A stretch of 59,921 bases of DNA from Candidatus Pacearchaeota archaeon (GTDB taxonomy: Archaea > Nanobdellota > Nanobdellia > Pacearchaeales > GW2011-AR1). Made by a program: the position numbers and the translations under genes. The notes beneath the pieces are model-generated. The model worked only from the letters and a program-made list of their open reading frames with translations. It was not told the DNA's origin and searched no databases. How positions within the stretch are numbered: the stretch's first letter is position 1; each line of letters starts with the position of its first letter. Location: NCBI GenBank assembly GCA_002688015.1, contig NZBT01000011.1, positions 1-59,921 on the forward strand. The letters are read 5' to 3'. This document shows positions 30,816 through 39,171 of this stretch, one piece after another.

Positions 30816-31898
30816 ATGATTGACGAAGCCAAATATCAAGAGGAGTGTCTTGCTCTCAGAAGAGAGATGGAACATCCAGAACAGCAATACCTTAACTTAT
30901 TAAGAGAAGTTAAGACTCATGGATCTACAAAAGAAGATTACTCTTCTAAAGGAAAAAGGACAATAAAATCTGTTTTTGGTAAACAGTCTCGTTATGATCT
31001 CTCGGACGAAACCCTTCCCTTACTAACAACGAAAAAAGTTTTCTTTAAAGGAATTGTTCACGAACTCGTGTGGTTTCTAAGAGGAGAAACAAACATAAAA
31101 TATCTTGCAGATAATAACGTTCACATCTGGGACGACTGGCCTTATAAAGAATACAAAAAAGCAATAGATGCGAAAACTGAAGAACCTCTAAATCAAAAAG
31201 AATTCATAGAAAAAATAAAAGGCCTGTCTGCAGACGATCCTTTTGTAACAAAATGGGGGGAGCTTGGACCAATATATGGAAGACAATGGAGAAAATGGAA
31301 AGCTGGAGATGGCAGAGAAATAGATCAACTAAAATGGGCATTATGGAAAGTCCAAAAATATCCAGACAGAAAACACGCCCTTGTTTCCGCATGGAATCCT
31401 GAATTTATTTACGAGATGTCTACTCCAGGAACATCAATGGCAATACCTCCTTGTCACACATTATTTCATCTAAATTCATCAGATGAAAAATTATCATTAC
31501 TGTTATATCAAAGGTCTTGCGACTCTTTCCTAGGAGTTCCATTTAATATTGCCTCTTATTCAATGTTAACTGTTGCTCTCGCTCAACTATCTGGGCTCAA
31601 GCCCGGAGAATTCATTCACACATATGGAGATTTCCATATTTATGATAATCATTTTGATCAAGTCGAAGAACAAATATCAAGAGATCCGAGACCCTTCCCA
31701 AAATTCAGATTTAATCCTGACAGAACAAGTTTGGATGAAATTGTTTTTGAAGATTTTCAAATAGAAGATTATAAATCTCACCCAGCCATAAAAGCAGATA
31801 TAACTGTTGTTGGAGGATTTGATGAAAAAGACAGAGAGGAAATTCAAAAAAAATCAGACCTTTTAACTAGAGATCAGGCATTAAGAAAATCTAAATAA
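30816..31898 (+). CDS. thyA: thymidylate synthase ThyA
   Basis: 360 aa, about 95 longer than bacterial ThyA because of an N-terminal extension and an insertion near residues 110-145 (KAIDAKTEEPLNQKEFIEKI). Catalytic cysteine block IPPCHTLFHLN (C213), QRSCDSFLGVPFNIASYSML, HTYGDFHIYDNH and the dUMP/folate loops are all present. It converts dUMP to dTMP with methylene-tetrahydrofolate. The C-terminus departs from the usual PTIKMEMAV end (here HPAIKADITVVGGFDEKDRE...), extending about 30 residues beyond it. Reaction inferred from the family. Confidence 0.93.
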   Translation: MIDEAKYQEECLALRREMEHPEQQYLNLLREVKTHGSTKEDYSSKGKRTIKSVFGKQSRYDLSDETLPLLTTKKVFFKGIVHELVWFLRGETNIKYLADNNVHIWDDWPYKEYKKAIDAKTEEPLNQKEFIEKIKGLSADDPFVTKWGELGPIYGRQWRKWKAGDGREIDQLKWALWKVQKYPDRKHALVSAWNPEFIYEMSTPGTSMAIPPCHTLFHLNSSDEKLSLLLYQRSCDSFLGVPFNIASYSMLTVALAQLSGLKPGEFIHTYGDFHIYDNHFDQVEEQISRDPRPFPKFRFNPDRTSLDEIVFEDFQIEDYKSHPAIKADITVVGGFDEKDREEIQKKSDLLTRDQALRKSK

Positions 31899-32331
31899 TC
31901 CCTAACTTCTCAAACCAATATTTTGCAGTTCCTTCCAAATCTAACTCTTTTATCTCTTCAGAACTGAACCAATCACAAGATTCAACTTCTTTTTCATTTG
32001 AATTCATTTCCCCAGAAACCTCGCAACTATAAATTTTCCAATAATGACAGTCAGCACCTTTGTTACAGGAGTAATCCTTTAACTCTCCCTCTCCAATCAA
32101 TTTCTTTTCAACAACATCAAAACCACTTTCTTCCTTAACTTCCCTAATAATCGCCTCATCACTATCTTCTCCCTCATCAACATGTCCCATAATAAAAGAA
32201 TATCCTTTTGGAAAAGTTGCCCTCTTAATTAGAAAATACTTCCCTTCTTTTTCAATAAACGCAGCAACACCATAATGCATTAATTTCCCTTCAGAATTTT
32301 TCCCAATTTTTATGGAAGACATTTCCATCAC
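31891..32331 (-). CDS. Nudix hydrolase
   Basis: 146 aa. The Nudix box is GHVDEGEDSDEAIIREVKEESGF, with all catalytic glutamates (REVKEE). The N-terminal strand KEGKYFLIKRATFPKG and C-terminal VESCDWFSSEEIKELDLEG are typical. The family hydrolyses nucleoside diphosphates linked to another group; the substrate cannot be told. The ATG overlaps the S10 stop (ATGA), so it is translated with S10. The 3' end overlaps thyA by 8 nt. Confidence 0.9.
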   Translation of the reverse strand: MMEMSSIKIGKNSEGKLMHYGVAAFIEKEGKYFLIKRATFPKGYSFIMGHVDEGEDSDEAIIREVKEESGFDVVEKKLIGEGELKDYSCNKGADCHYWKIYSCEVSGEMNSNEKEVESCDWFSSEEIKELDLEGTAKYWFEKLGII

Positions 32332-32636
32332 TCTTTCATTTCAATCTTAATCTGTACACTTCTTGGAATTTGTAATTTCATGATTGGATGTAAAATCCTA
32401 TCTTCAGCAGGAATATCTAAAATTCTTCTGTGAACACGCATCTCAAATCTATCAAATGTAGCAGTTCCGTCTCCACAAGGACTCTTTCTTGTAGTTACTT
32501 TTAACTTCCTAGTTGGTAAAGGTATTGGGCCTCTCATAACAACTCCAGCTCTACTAGTAATTTCCTTAACAGAACCTATAACCTCGTTTAACTGCGCAAT
32601 ATCAATGCTACTTAGTTTTATTCTTACTTTTGCCAT
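32328..32636 (-). CDS. rpsJ: 30S ribosomal protein uS10
   Basis: 102 aa. The S10 pattern is clear: VRIKLSSIDIAQLNEVIGSVKEI, MRGPIPLPTRKLKVTTRKSPCGDGTATFDRFEMRVHRRILDI. In most archaea it follows the EF-1A gene; here the neighbours are a Nudix gene and a divergent ncRNA/antiporter region, so that order is not kept. Confidence 0.96.
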   Translation of the reverse strand: MAKVRIKLSSIDIAQLNEVIGSVKEITSRAGVVMRGPIPLPTRKLKVTTRKSPCGDGTATFDRFEMRVHRRILDIPAEDRILHPIMKLQIPRSVQIKIEMKE

Positions 32637-32706
32637 CTTAATACTCCTTGAGTTTGAGAGACAGGGATTTTCCTGATCTCTGTATGAGTCATTCAGAAAA
32701 AATCAC
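32637..32706. repeat. upstream hairpin in S10/antiporter intergenic region
   Basis: AGAGA-CAGG-GATTTT-CCTG-A-TCTCT near 32658-32684 forms a 9-bp hairpin with one bulge. It lies between the S10 start and the candidate ncRNA promoter. Function unknown. Confidence 0.35.
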
Positions 32707-32715
32707 TTTAAAAAG
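32707..32715 (+). promoter_or_regulatory. TATA box of candidate ncRNA
   Basis: TTTAAAAAG, about 25 nt before the G-rich start of the structured segment at about 32731. Confidence 0.45.
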
Positions 32716-32728
32716 CTTGCTATGCGAA

Positions 32729-32810
32729 TGGGTGAAGCCTGAAGCGCCGCGTGTGCCTCAGGCTTCGTCACCTCAGCCTAAGCGAGGTGAATATGATACA
32801 AATAACAAAA
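32729..32810 (+). ncRNA. candidate structured ncRNA
   Basis: GAAGCCTGA pairs perfectly with TCAGGCTTC (9 bp) around AGCGCCGCGTGTGCC. It is followed by TCACCTC-AGCCTAAGC-GAGGTGA (7 bp). The segment is far more GC-rich than its flanks, sits at the right distance from a TATA box and has no coding frame of note. ACA triplets after the second hairpin make an H/ACA guide thinkable, but I see no clear guide pocket or kink-turn. The 3' end is a guess. Confidence 0.5.
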
Positions 32811-32863
32811 AATGTCCCTATAAAAACCTATTTAAAACGCAATTCATTTACTACTCTACCTTT

Positions 32864-32899
32864 ATGAAAGAATTTATAAAAAAAAGAGGTAAAAAGTAA
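32864..32899 (+). CDS. 11-codon leader ORF before antiporter
   Basis: MKEFIKKRGKK, ending in TAATG, where the final ATG starts the antiporter gene. It lies about 28 nt after TATA-like TATTTAAAA (32830-32838), so the transcript may begin at or near its ATG. It carries the AGAGGT Shine-Dalgarno sequence for the antiporter. It is probably a coupling leader and not a functional peptide. Confidence 0.4.
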   Translation: MKEFIKKRGKK

Positions 32900-34590
32900 T
32901 GGCAGAACAAATCTTAATCGCGTTAAGCTTAATCATCGGTTTAGCTGCAATTCTAACAATTCTTGGAAGAATGATTAAACAACCTCCAATTATCGCATAT
33001 ATACTAACAGGAATTCTCGCAGGCCCATTACTCTTCGGACTAATACTCCCTGAACAAGCATCTTCTCAAATGATACAAACCTTCTCACACATCGGTGTTG
33101 CCTTCTTATTGTTCATTGTAGGCCTTTCTCTTGATTTAAAAGTCCTAAAAGAGGTCGGAGCAGTTTCAACAGTAACAGGAATAGGAGGAATAATCATAAC
33201 AGTTCTAGCAGGATACTTCATAGCTATTGGATTAGGATTCCAAAGCATTCCAGCACTTTACATTGCATTCGCTATATCATTCTCATCTACTGTTGTAGTA
33301 GTTAAACTCCTTTCTGACAAAAGAGAAATGGACACATTACATGCAAGAATTGCTTTAGGTATTCTAATTATTCAAGACTTTGTTGCCGCCTTAGCCTTAC
33401 TAATACTACCTATAATGCAAGACGCAAACGTAAACACCATATTATTTCAAATAGGAAAAATTGTAGGATTGGTAATTTTAATCTTCTTATTCGCTAAAAT
33501 TTTCGTAAAACGCCTCCTAGACTATTTAGCGACAAACCAAGAAGTTCTATTCTTATTTGGAATTGCATGGGCCTTAATAATTGCAAGCCTATTCGATTAT
33601 CTCGGCTTGTCTTTAGAAGTCGGGGCACTAATTGCAGGAATCTCCATTGCTTCGTCTAAATATACTCTAGAACTTGGAGGAAAAATAAAACCTCTTCGTG
33701 ACTTCTTTGTAATTCTATTCTTCATTTTCTTCGGAAGTCAATTAACAGAGCCCATAACCTCTTCTGTCTTAAAAAGTGCAGTAATTATTTCTGCATTTGT
33801 CTTAATAGGAAAACCATTAATAACAATGACTTTCATGAGAATTTTTGGATACAAGAAGCGTACTAACTTTCTAACAGGATCAAGTCTCGCTCAAATTTCT
33901 GAATTCTCCTTAATACTGATTCTATTAGGATTTGGCCTAGGACACTTATCAAAAGAAGTTATGAGTTTAGCAATTCTTGTTGCCCTAATAACAATTACAA
34001 TAAGTAGTTATGGAATTCACCATTCAACAGGCATTTTCAACAGAATATCTTTCATCCTAAATCCATTTGAAGGGAAAAGAGAAGAAATAGAAACAAAACC
34101 AAAGTTTCCTGCAGAAATAGTTCTATTTGGATATAATAGAACAGGTTACAGCCTTGTAAATACATTCAAGAAGCTAGGCTACAAATTCATAGTAGTTGAT
34201 TACAATCCAAGAGTAATATCTAATCTTTTAAAGAGAGGAATAAACGCAGTTTATGGAGATGCATCTGATGAAGAATTTGTCAAAGAATTAAGATTGGCAA
34301 GAGCAAGATTAGTTGTTTCTACAATCCAAGATGTAGGTTCCAACATAGTAATAAAAGATAGATTAAGTGAAGTTAACTCCAAAGCTCTTTTCATAGCAAC
34401 TGCAGAACATGGTTCTGAAGCAAAAAGATTATACCAATCAGGAATCGACTATGTTCTTTTGCCTCATATGCTTGGAGGAGAATATGCCTCAAAGCTAATT
34501 GAAAAATTCAAAACTTCTCCAAACAGATATCAAGAGTTAAAGAAAAAACAATTGAAAGAGATAAAAATAAGAGAAAAAGAACAAGGATAA
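32899..34590 (+). CDS. CPA2-type cation:proton antiporter with TrkA-N domain
   Basis: 563 aa. About 12 membrane helices span residues 5-385. The Kef/GerN motifs include GRMIKQPPIIAYILTGILAGP, FLLFIVGLSLDLKVLKEVG, and the ion-site AFAISFSSTVVVVKLL and LEVGALIAGISIASS. A Rossmann TrkA-N domain (VLFGYNRTGYSLVNTFKKLGYKFIVVDYNP) starts near residue 408 and likely gates transport by nucleotide binding. It exchanges K+ or Na+ for H+ across the cytoplasmic membrane. Confidence 0.93.
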   Translation: MAEQILIALSLIIGLAAILTILGRMIKQPPIIAYILTGILAGPLLFGLILPEQASSQMIQTFSHIGVAFLLFIVGLSLDLKVLKEVGAVSTVTGIGGIIITVLAGYFIAIGLGFQSIPALYIAFAISFSSTVVVVKLLSDKREMDTLHARIALGILIIQDFVAALALLILPIMQDANVNTILFQIGKIVGLVILIFLFAKIFVKRLLDYLATNQEVLFLFGIAWALIIASLFDYLGLSLEVGALIAGISIASSKYTLELGGKIKPLRDFFVILFFIFFGSQLTEPITSSVLKSAVIISAFVLIGKPLITMTFMRIFGYKKRTNFLTGSSLAQISEFSLILILLGFGLGHLSKEVMSLAILVALITITISSYGIHHSTGIFNRISFILNPFEGKREEIETKPKFPAEIVLFGYNRTGYSLVNTFKKLGYKFIVVDYNPRVISNLLKRGINAVYGDASDEEFVKELRLARARLVVSTIQDVGSNIVIKDRLSEVNSKALFIATAEHGSEAKRLYQSGIDYVLLPHMLGGEYASKLIEKFKTSPNRYQELKKKQLKEIKIREKEQG

Positions 34591-34594
34591 CCTT

Positions 34595-35236
34595 TTAAAC
34601 AGGCCCAGGTTCTCCACTTCTCGAAAAAGATCTTACTGTACTTCCCAATCTCAAAATAATTTCAACTACAAATATAACAAAAAAGAAAGCGAAAACCTGA
34701 TCAAACAATATTCCTAACCCAGCAGCCCTCAGAAAAACCCCTTCCAAATTAAACGCTCCAGGAGACAATAAGAATATACTTAATGTAATAAATGGAAACA
34801 ACTTTGCTAAATCTTGAGCAATCTCTTTATGAACATAAGCCAAAATCCTTATCGCTCCAATCAAAACAGCTGATAAAAACAAAACCCCTTGAACACTCTG
34901 CTGATCTGCTATAACTAAGATAATGAAAGCCAGAGCTGTAAACCACACCAAAATCAAAAACGGCATTACTAAAATGTATTCTATAAAATACAACATAACT
35001 GCTAAAATCTTACTAATAGTGGGATGCTCAGAGCGATTATATTTATATAAATTTAAAGTTATAAGATCCTTTTGACTTAGGCTTTTATAAAAATACCATA
35101 TAAACAAAGCAACTATAACAACTAAAATCATTGCTAAAATCAAAGTAATGAATGAGGTCCAACTTTCAGGAAAGATTCCCAAAATACTTTGATAAACCTT
35201 AAAAAGCCCTTCAAAAAGAGATTCTGTCGCCCCCAT
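34595..35236 (-). CDS. integral membrane protein, 213 aa
   Basis: Five or six hydrophobic helices (SFITLILAMILVVIVALFIWYFY, ISKILAVMLYFIEYILVMPFLILVWFTALAFIILVI and others). The central DQQSV loop is short. No family recognised; a channel-like arrangement is possible but unsupported. It is convergent with the antiporter gene, 4 nt apart, and divergent from serS. Confidence 0.7.
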   Translation of the reverse strand: MGATESLFEGLFKVYQSILGIFPESWTSFITLILAMILVVIVALFIWYFYKSLSQKDLITLNLYKYNRSEHPTISKILAVMLYFIEYILVMPFLILVWFTALAFIILVIADQQSVQGVLFLSAVLIGAIRILAYVHKEIAQDLAKLFPFITLSIFLLSPGAFNLEGVFLRAAGLGILFDQVFAFFFVIFVVEIILRLGSTVRSFSRSGEPGPV

Positions 35237-35286
35237 TTTAAAACGAAGCCAATAAGGTTTAAATAACTATTCCTTTTATTATTCAT

Positions 35287-36600
35287 ATGATAGATATCAA
35301 ACTAATTCGTGAAAATCCAGACTTAGTTAAGAAAAATATAAAGAAGAAATTCCAAGATGAAAAGCTTTCCCTAGTAGATGAAGTAAAGACCTCTGACTCC
35401 AAATGGCGTTCTCTAAAAGCAAAAGCAGATAAATTAAGGCAAGAAAGGAATTCCATCTCCAAAGAAATCAGTGAAGCAAAAAAATCTAAAGATAATAAAA
35501 AAGCCTCTGAATTATTAAAAAAAGCCAAACTTATTCCAAAGAAGATAGAATATCTTGAAACCCAAACAAAAGCTCTACAAACAGAAATATCAGAGATTAT
35601 GAAAAAAATTCCAAACATAATTCATGAATCTGTTCCAATAGGAAAATCTGATAAAGATAATGTAGAAAGAGAAAAAATTGGAGTTCCCAAAAAATTAACA
35701 TTCCCAATAAAAGGTCATGCAGAACTTGGAGAATCTCTTGGCGTTCTAGATTTTGACACTTCTGCTGAAACTTCTGGAAATGGATTTTATTACATAAAGG
35801 GTGATTTAGCTCTTCTAAATCAAGCATTAATAAGTTACGCTCGTGATTTTATGACTTCAAAAGGATATGAATACGTAGAGCCACCCCTAATGATAAGAAA
35901 AAAGGTCCTCGATGGGGTCTATTCAAAAGCGGAAATAGATCAAATGTCTTATAAAGTACAAGATGAGGATCTTTACTTAATTGCAACTTCAGAACATCCT
36001 TTAATTGGGATGTTTATTGGGAGAACACTAAATCAAAAAGAGCTCCCTATCAAAATAACAGGATATAGCATGTGCTTTAGAAAGGAAATTGGATCTCATG
36101 GAATAGATGAAAAAGGAATTTTTAGAACGCATCAATTTAACAAGCAAGAAATGATAGTTATTTGTAAACCAGAAGATTCATACAAATATTATGATGAACT
36201 CTTAAATCTTTCAAAAGAACTTTTCAAAAAATTGAAAATCCCAATAAGAGAACTTGAATCTTGTTCTGCTGATCTCTCTGATCTTAAAGCGAAAGGTGCA
36301 GATCTAGAGGCTTTCTCCCCTCGACAAAAGAAATACTTCGAAATAACTTCTGTAACAAACATGGAAGCAGCACAAGCTCGTCGATTAGGAATCAAATTCG
36401 TAGATAAAGATGGACAAAAAGTATTTGCACATACATTAAACAACACAGCAATAGCAACTTCTCGTGCCCTAGTAGCAATAATGGAAAACAATCAAACTCG
36501 GGATGGAGACATCAAAATCCCTGCTATTCTTCAAAAATACATGGGCGGGAAAAAGGTAATTGAATCTAAAAAACCAGAAAAGCCAAAGAAAAAGAAATAA
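35287..36600 (+). CDS. serS: seryl-tRNA synthetase
   Basis: 437 aa, the bacterial-like/common archaeal class and not the rare methanogen type. The N-terminal long coiled-coil arm (residues about 30-105, rich in Lys/Glu) binds the tRNA-Ser variable arm. Motif 2 is TGYSMCFRKEIGSHG...GIFRTHQFNKQEMI and motif 3 is HTLNNTAIATSRALVAIMENNQ. A lysine-rich tail ends the chain. It charges tRNA-Ser(GGA) found at 30123. Confidence 0.96.
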   Translation: MIDIKLIRENPDLVKKNIKKKFQDEKLSLVDEVKTSDSKWRSLKAKADKLRQERNSISKEISEAKKSKDNKKASELLKKAKLIPKKIEYLETQTKALQTEISEIMKKIPNIIHESVPIGKSDKDNVEREKIGVPKKLTFPIKGHAELGESLGVLDFDTSAETSGNGFYYIKGDLALLNQALISYARDFMTSKGYEYVEPPLMIRKKVLDGVYSKAEIDQMSYKVQDEDLYLIATSEHPLIGMFIGRTLNQKELPIKITGYSMCFRKEIGSHGIDEKGIFRTHQFNKQEMIVICKPEDSYKYYDELLNLSKELFKKLKIPIRELESCSADLSDLKAKGADLEAFSPRQKKYFEITSVTNMEAAQARRLGIKFVDKDGQKVFAHTLNNTAIATSRALVAIMENNQTRDGDIKIPAILQKYMGGKKVIESKKPEKPKKKK

Positions 36601-36664
36601 CTACATAACTTTCTTCATAAAAACTCAAATATCAAATAGAGATTAAAAACCTTGCTCTACGCTG

Positions 36665-37036
36665 TTAATCTCTTTCTACACTAAGAGAATTCTTAGCACT
36701 TAAAATAACAACTCTATTCGGCACTTCTCTTTTTATTGCTCTATCTAAAGTGGCAATATAAGCTCCCCCTCTCCCCTTCTGAATAAGCCCTTCATCAACT
36801 GTTCTTCCCCCAATCCTTGTTTTCTTAACTCTTCTATCATCCAAAATCTGCATAGCTAATTCAATAGCAACTCTTCCATCTCTCCCAACTTTACTATCTT
36901 TCTTCAAATCCTTAAGCTCTTGAGAAACCCCTAAAGGAATTTTAATCCTAAATCCTAAATTCCCAAGCTCCTCGATAAAGTTAATTTTCCTCTTAATACA
37001 GGAAATTATAAAATTAGTATCCAAAAGCACTTCCAT
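36665..37036 (-). CDS. PIN-domain protein (FCF1/VapC-like)
   Basis: 123 aa. MEVLLDTNFIISCIKRKINF gives the first Asp strand, IPLGVSQELKDL the conserved Glu, and GGAYIATLDRAIKREV the late TxD motif. Size and pattern resemble archaeal PIN nucleases of the FCF1-like group involved in RNA processing. No antitoxin is adjacent, so a housekeeping RNase role is as likely as a toxin. Confidence 0.82.
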   Translation of the reverse strand: MEVLLDTNFIISCIKRKINFIEELGNLGFRIKIPLGVSQELKDLKKDSKVGRDGRVAIELAMQILDDRRVKKTRIGGRTVDEGLIQKGRGGAYIATLDRAIKREVPNRVVILSAKNSLSVERD

Positions 37037-37082
37037 AAGTTTGTTAGATTATTAAAGTATAAAAACATAACTGTATGCTCAT

Positions 37083-37103
37083 AAAGATTCTAAAGGAATC
37101 TTT
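37083..37103. promoter_or_regulatory. operator palindrome of HTH-PIN pair
   Basis: AAAGATTC-TAAAG-GAATCTTT, 8-bp perfect arms, touching TATA box TTTATATAAT (37101-37110). A regulator bound here would block TBP. The likely regulator is the HTH protein encoded at 37130. Confidence 0.55.
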
Positions 37104-37129
37104 ATATAATATCTTTAACATTCATAATC

Positions 37130-37696
37130 ATGAAATTACCAAAAGAGGAATGTGAAAATGCTGCATTTGTATTAGAAAAAACAATTAAAGCTCTAAAAAA
37201 GAAAGATGCTCCCGCTCTCAAATCTCTTTCTGATAAAACAATTCATTCTTCATGCACATACCAAGATTCAGGAACAACAACTTCTGCTGTCTTAATCTAT
37301 GCTCTTTCAAAGATAATTGAACGTGAAGATTATAAAAAAATGATAGACTGGGACAAATTTGAAAAAAAAGCCATTGACTTATTCAACCTTGCAATAGACG
37401 CTCTCAAAAAAAACAAACACGAAGCCTATGAAAAATATATACTACAAACAAGAAAACTCTTAGAACAAACTGCAGGATCTCTAAAGGATTATATAAAAGA
37501 AGTTTTAAGAAAATCCTCCATAAATAAGGCTTCTAAGTTATACGAGCACGGAATCTCCTCAGAACAAACCGCACATCTTCTAGGACTAAGTCAATGGGAA
37601 ATTGCAGAATATCTCGGTACAAAAACAGAGATAAAACAAAAAGAAAAAATAACAATTGAAAAGAGGGCAAAGATTGCTTTGCAATTTTTCTCTTAA
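37130..37696 (+). CDS. HTH-type protein of HTH-PIN pair, 188 aa
   Basis: All-helical. Helices of residues 1-115 are HEPN-like in character (long, polar, MKLPKEECENAAFVLEKTIKAL). A C-terminal helix-turn-helix is ASKLYEHGISSEQTAHLLGLSQWEIAEYLG. The start ATG lies about 25 nt after the TATA box (leaderless). The stop abuts the PIN-gene ATG without a gap (TAAATG), typical of a coupled pair. It probably represses its own promoter through the palindrome and may bind the PIN partner. Confidence 0.7.
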   Translation: MKLPKEECENAAFVLEKTIKALKKKDAPALKSLSDKTIHSSCTYQDSGTTTSAVLIYALSKIIEREDYKKMIDWDKFEKKAIDLFNLAIDALKKNKHEAYEKYILQTRKLLEQTAGSLKDYIKEVLRKSSINKASKLYEHGISSEQTAHLLGLSQWEIAEYLGTKTEIKQKEKITIEKRAKIALQFFS

Positions 37697-38371
37697 ATGA
37701 AAGTCTTAATCTTTGACTCCGGACCTTTAATCAATTTTTCAATGAACGGACTCCTATACATTCTTGAAGAACTCAAGAAAAATTTTGACGGAAAATTTAT
37801 TATAACAAAGGATGTCAAGACCGAAGTTCTTGATCGTCCTATAAAGATACAAAGATTTGAACTAGAAGCTTTAAGAATTCAACGCCTTATAGATAACAAA
37901 GTTCTCGAACTCCCTTCTTCTCTTAATATCAATGAATCTGACTTAAATAAAAAAACTTTTGACTTGATGAAATCTGCAAATAATCTATTAGAAAATAAAA
38001 AGAAGAAAATAAAAATTGTAAGTGAAGCAGAAATCTCATGTTTAGCTTTATCTGAAATTCTAAATAAAAAAAACATAGAAAATATCATCGCTATCGATGA
38101 AAGAACAACGCGCCTCCTTTCAGAAGCCCCTCAAGAACTAGAAAAAATAATTTCTAGAAAAATGCATTTTCGAGTTCATTTTTCTTCAAAAGATTTTTCA
38201 AAATTTGAAAAATTCAAATTCATCCGTTCTCCAGAAATTGTTTATGCAGCCCACAAAAAAGACCTTCTCAAAATCAAAGATTCAAGAGCTCTAGAAGCAA
38301 CAATTTACGCAACCAAATTTAAAGGCTCCAGTATAAGCTGGGACGAAATTAAAATTCTTAAGAAGCTCTAA
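37697..38371 (+). CDS. PIN-like nuclease of HTH-PIN pair, 224 aa
   Basis: MKVLIFDSGPLINFSMNGLLYIL contains the first Asp, KDVKTEVLDRP a Glu, VSEAEISCLALSEIL another, and IIAIDERTTRLL a late acidic group, a PIN-like layout. It is larger than classic VapC (about 130 aa). Its C-terminal 60 residues (KFIRSPEIVYAAHKKDLLKI...) are extra. Together with the upstream HTH gene it looks like a toxin-antitoxin or RNA-processing pair. Assignment is by pattern. Confidence 0.65.
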   Translation: MKVLIFDSGPLINFSMNGLLYILEELKKNFDGKFIITKDVKTEVLDRPIKIQRFELEALRIQRLIDNKVLELPSSLNINESDLNKKTFDLMKSANNLLENKKKKIKIVSEAEISCLALSEILNKKNIENIIAIDERTTRLLSEAPQELEKIISRKMHFRVHFSSKDFSKFEKFKFIRSPEIVYAAHKKDLLKIKDSRALEATIYATKFKGSSISWDEIKILKKL

Positions 38372-38418
38372 TTCTATCAAATACAAACATTTAAGAATCA
38401 CCTCCTACAAAAAAAAAT

Positions 38419-39078
38419 ATGGGAATACCTGCAGATCTTCAATGGAGACTTTTAGAAAGAAATACATCTGAAAAGATAGTTGAAAGAGTAAAAGAAGTTA
38501 AAAAAATAAAGGAAATTACTAGTAAGAAAGATAAAGGTACTTTGTATGATCCAACAACAACTATAGGAATTCTTCAAAATAATATCTACGTCGGTTCAAG
38601 GTATCACACCGGTGAAGGTAAAGAAGGATATATAGCAACATTCTATGATTCCGGAGACCTCATAGAAGAAGATACCTTCTTAATGAAACAAGATTACAAA
38701 TCTACGCTTGGACTCTCCGCTTTCTTTTCCATTGTTGGAATCGGAGTTCCCTTTCTCCTTCACAACCTAAGGCCCTCTGTTTCACAAAGAGCTAAAAAAA
38801 CAAAAGAATTCTTTGATATAGAAAGTAGAATATACCATGCAAACATGATTCAAATAGAAGAACTAGCCGCCCCTATAGAAGTTCATCAAGGATCAATCGA
38901 CGAAGTAGAAAGAATAACTGGAAGATCTCTAAAAGCAGTAGACACAAAACAGTCAGAAAAATACATTGCAGGCGGTAGTATCTTCATTAAAGCCGAAGCA
39001 GCACTATTAGGGGCAGATGCAATTGTACATTATCAATCACATGCAGGAACAGGAACTCCTGTTGAATACTTAGATTAG
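38419..39078 (+). CDS. hypothetical protein, 219 aa, one membrane segment
   Basis: Polar N-terminal half (ERVKEVKKIKEITSKKDKG), one hydrophobic segment near residues 98-116 (LGLSAFFSIVGIGVPFLL). A C-terminal part ends LLGADAIVHYQSHAGTGTPVEYLD, reminiscent of the 'A..LGADAIV.......' strand of YbjQ-like proteins. Family not firmly recognised. TATA-like ATACAAACATTTAAGAATC lies 25-35 nt upstream. Confidence 0.6.
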   Translation: MGIPADLQWRLLERNTSEKIVERVKEVKKIKEITSKKDKGTLYDPTTTIGILQNNIYVGSRYHTGEGKEGYIATFYDSGDLIEEDTFLMKQDYKSTLGLSAFFSIVGIGVPFLLHNLRPSVSQRAKKTKEFFDIESRIYHANMIQIEELAAPIEVHQGSIDEVERITGRSLKAVDTKQSEKYIAGGSIFIKAEAALLGADAIVHYQSHAGTGTPVEYLD

Positions 39079-39081
39079 CAA

Positions 39082-39171
39082 TGGACCCGGAGAGAATCGA
39101 ACTCCCGACTTCTGCTGGCTCTCCGCTTAAAGGCGCTGGAGGCAGGTATTATACCATTTAACTACGGATCC
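39082..39171 (-). tRNA. tRNA-Trp(CCA) with 19-nt intron
   Basis: Acceptor GGATCCG/CGGGTCC (one U-G) with discriminator A, D stem GTTA/TAAT, T arm GGGAG-TTCGATT-CTCTC. The anticodon arm is CCTGC-CT-CCA-G before the break and A-GCAGA after it, so the 27-43 pair is a C-A mismatch. A 19-nt intron occupies 39117-39135 at position 37/38. It is much shorter than the C/D-box introns of euryarchaeal tRNA-Trp. Its 5' end overlaps the stop of the HNH gene, and no own TATA box is seen. Other identities are unlikely, because the loop gives CCA after U33. Confidence 0.8.

Noticed and set aside
32648-32899. 83-codon ORF before the antiporter
   Set aside because: Runs through the GC-rich hairpins and a TATA box; the ncRNA reading explains the region better.
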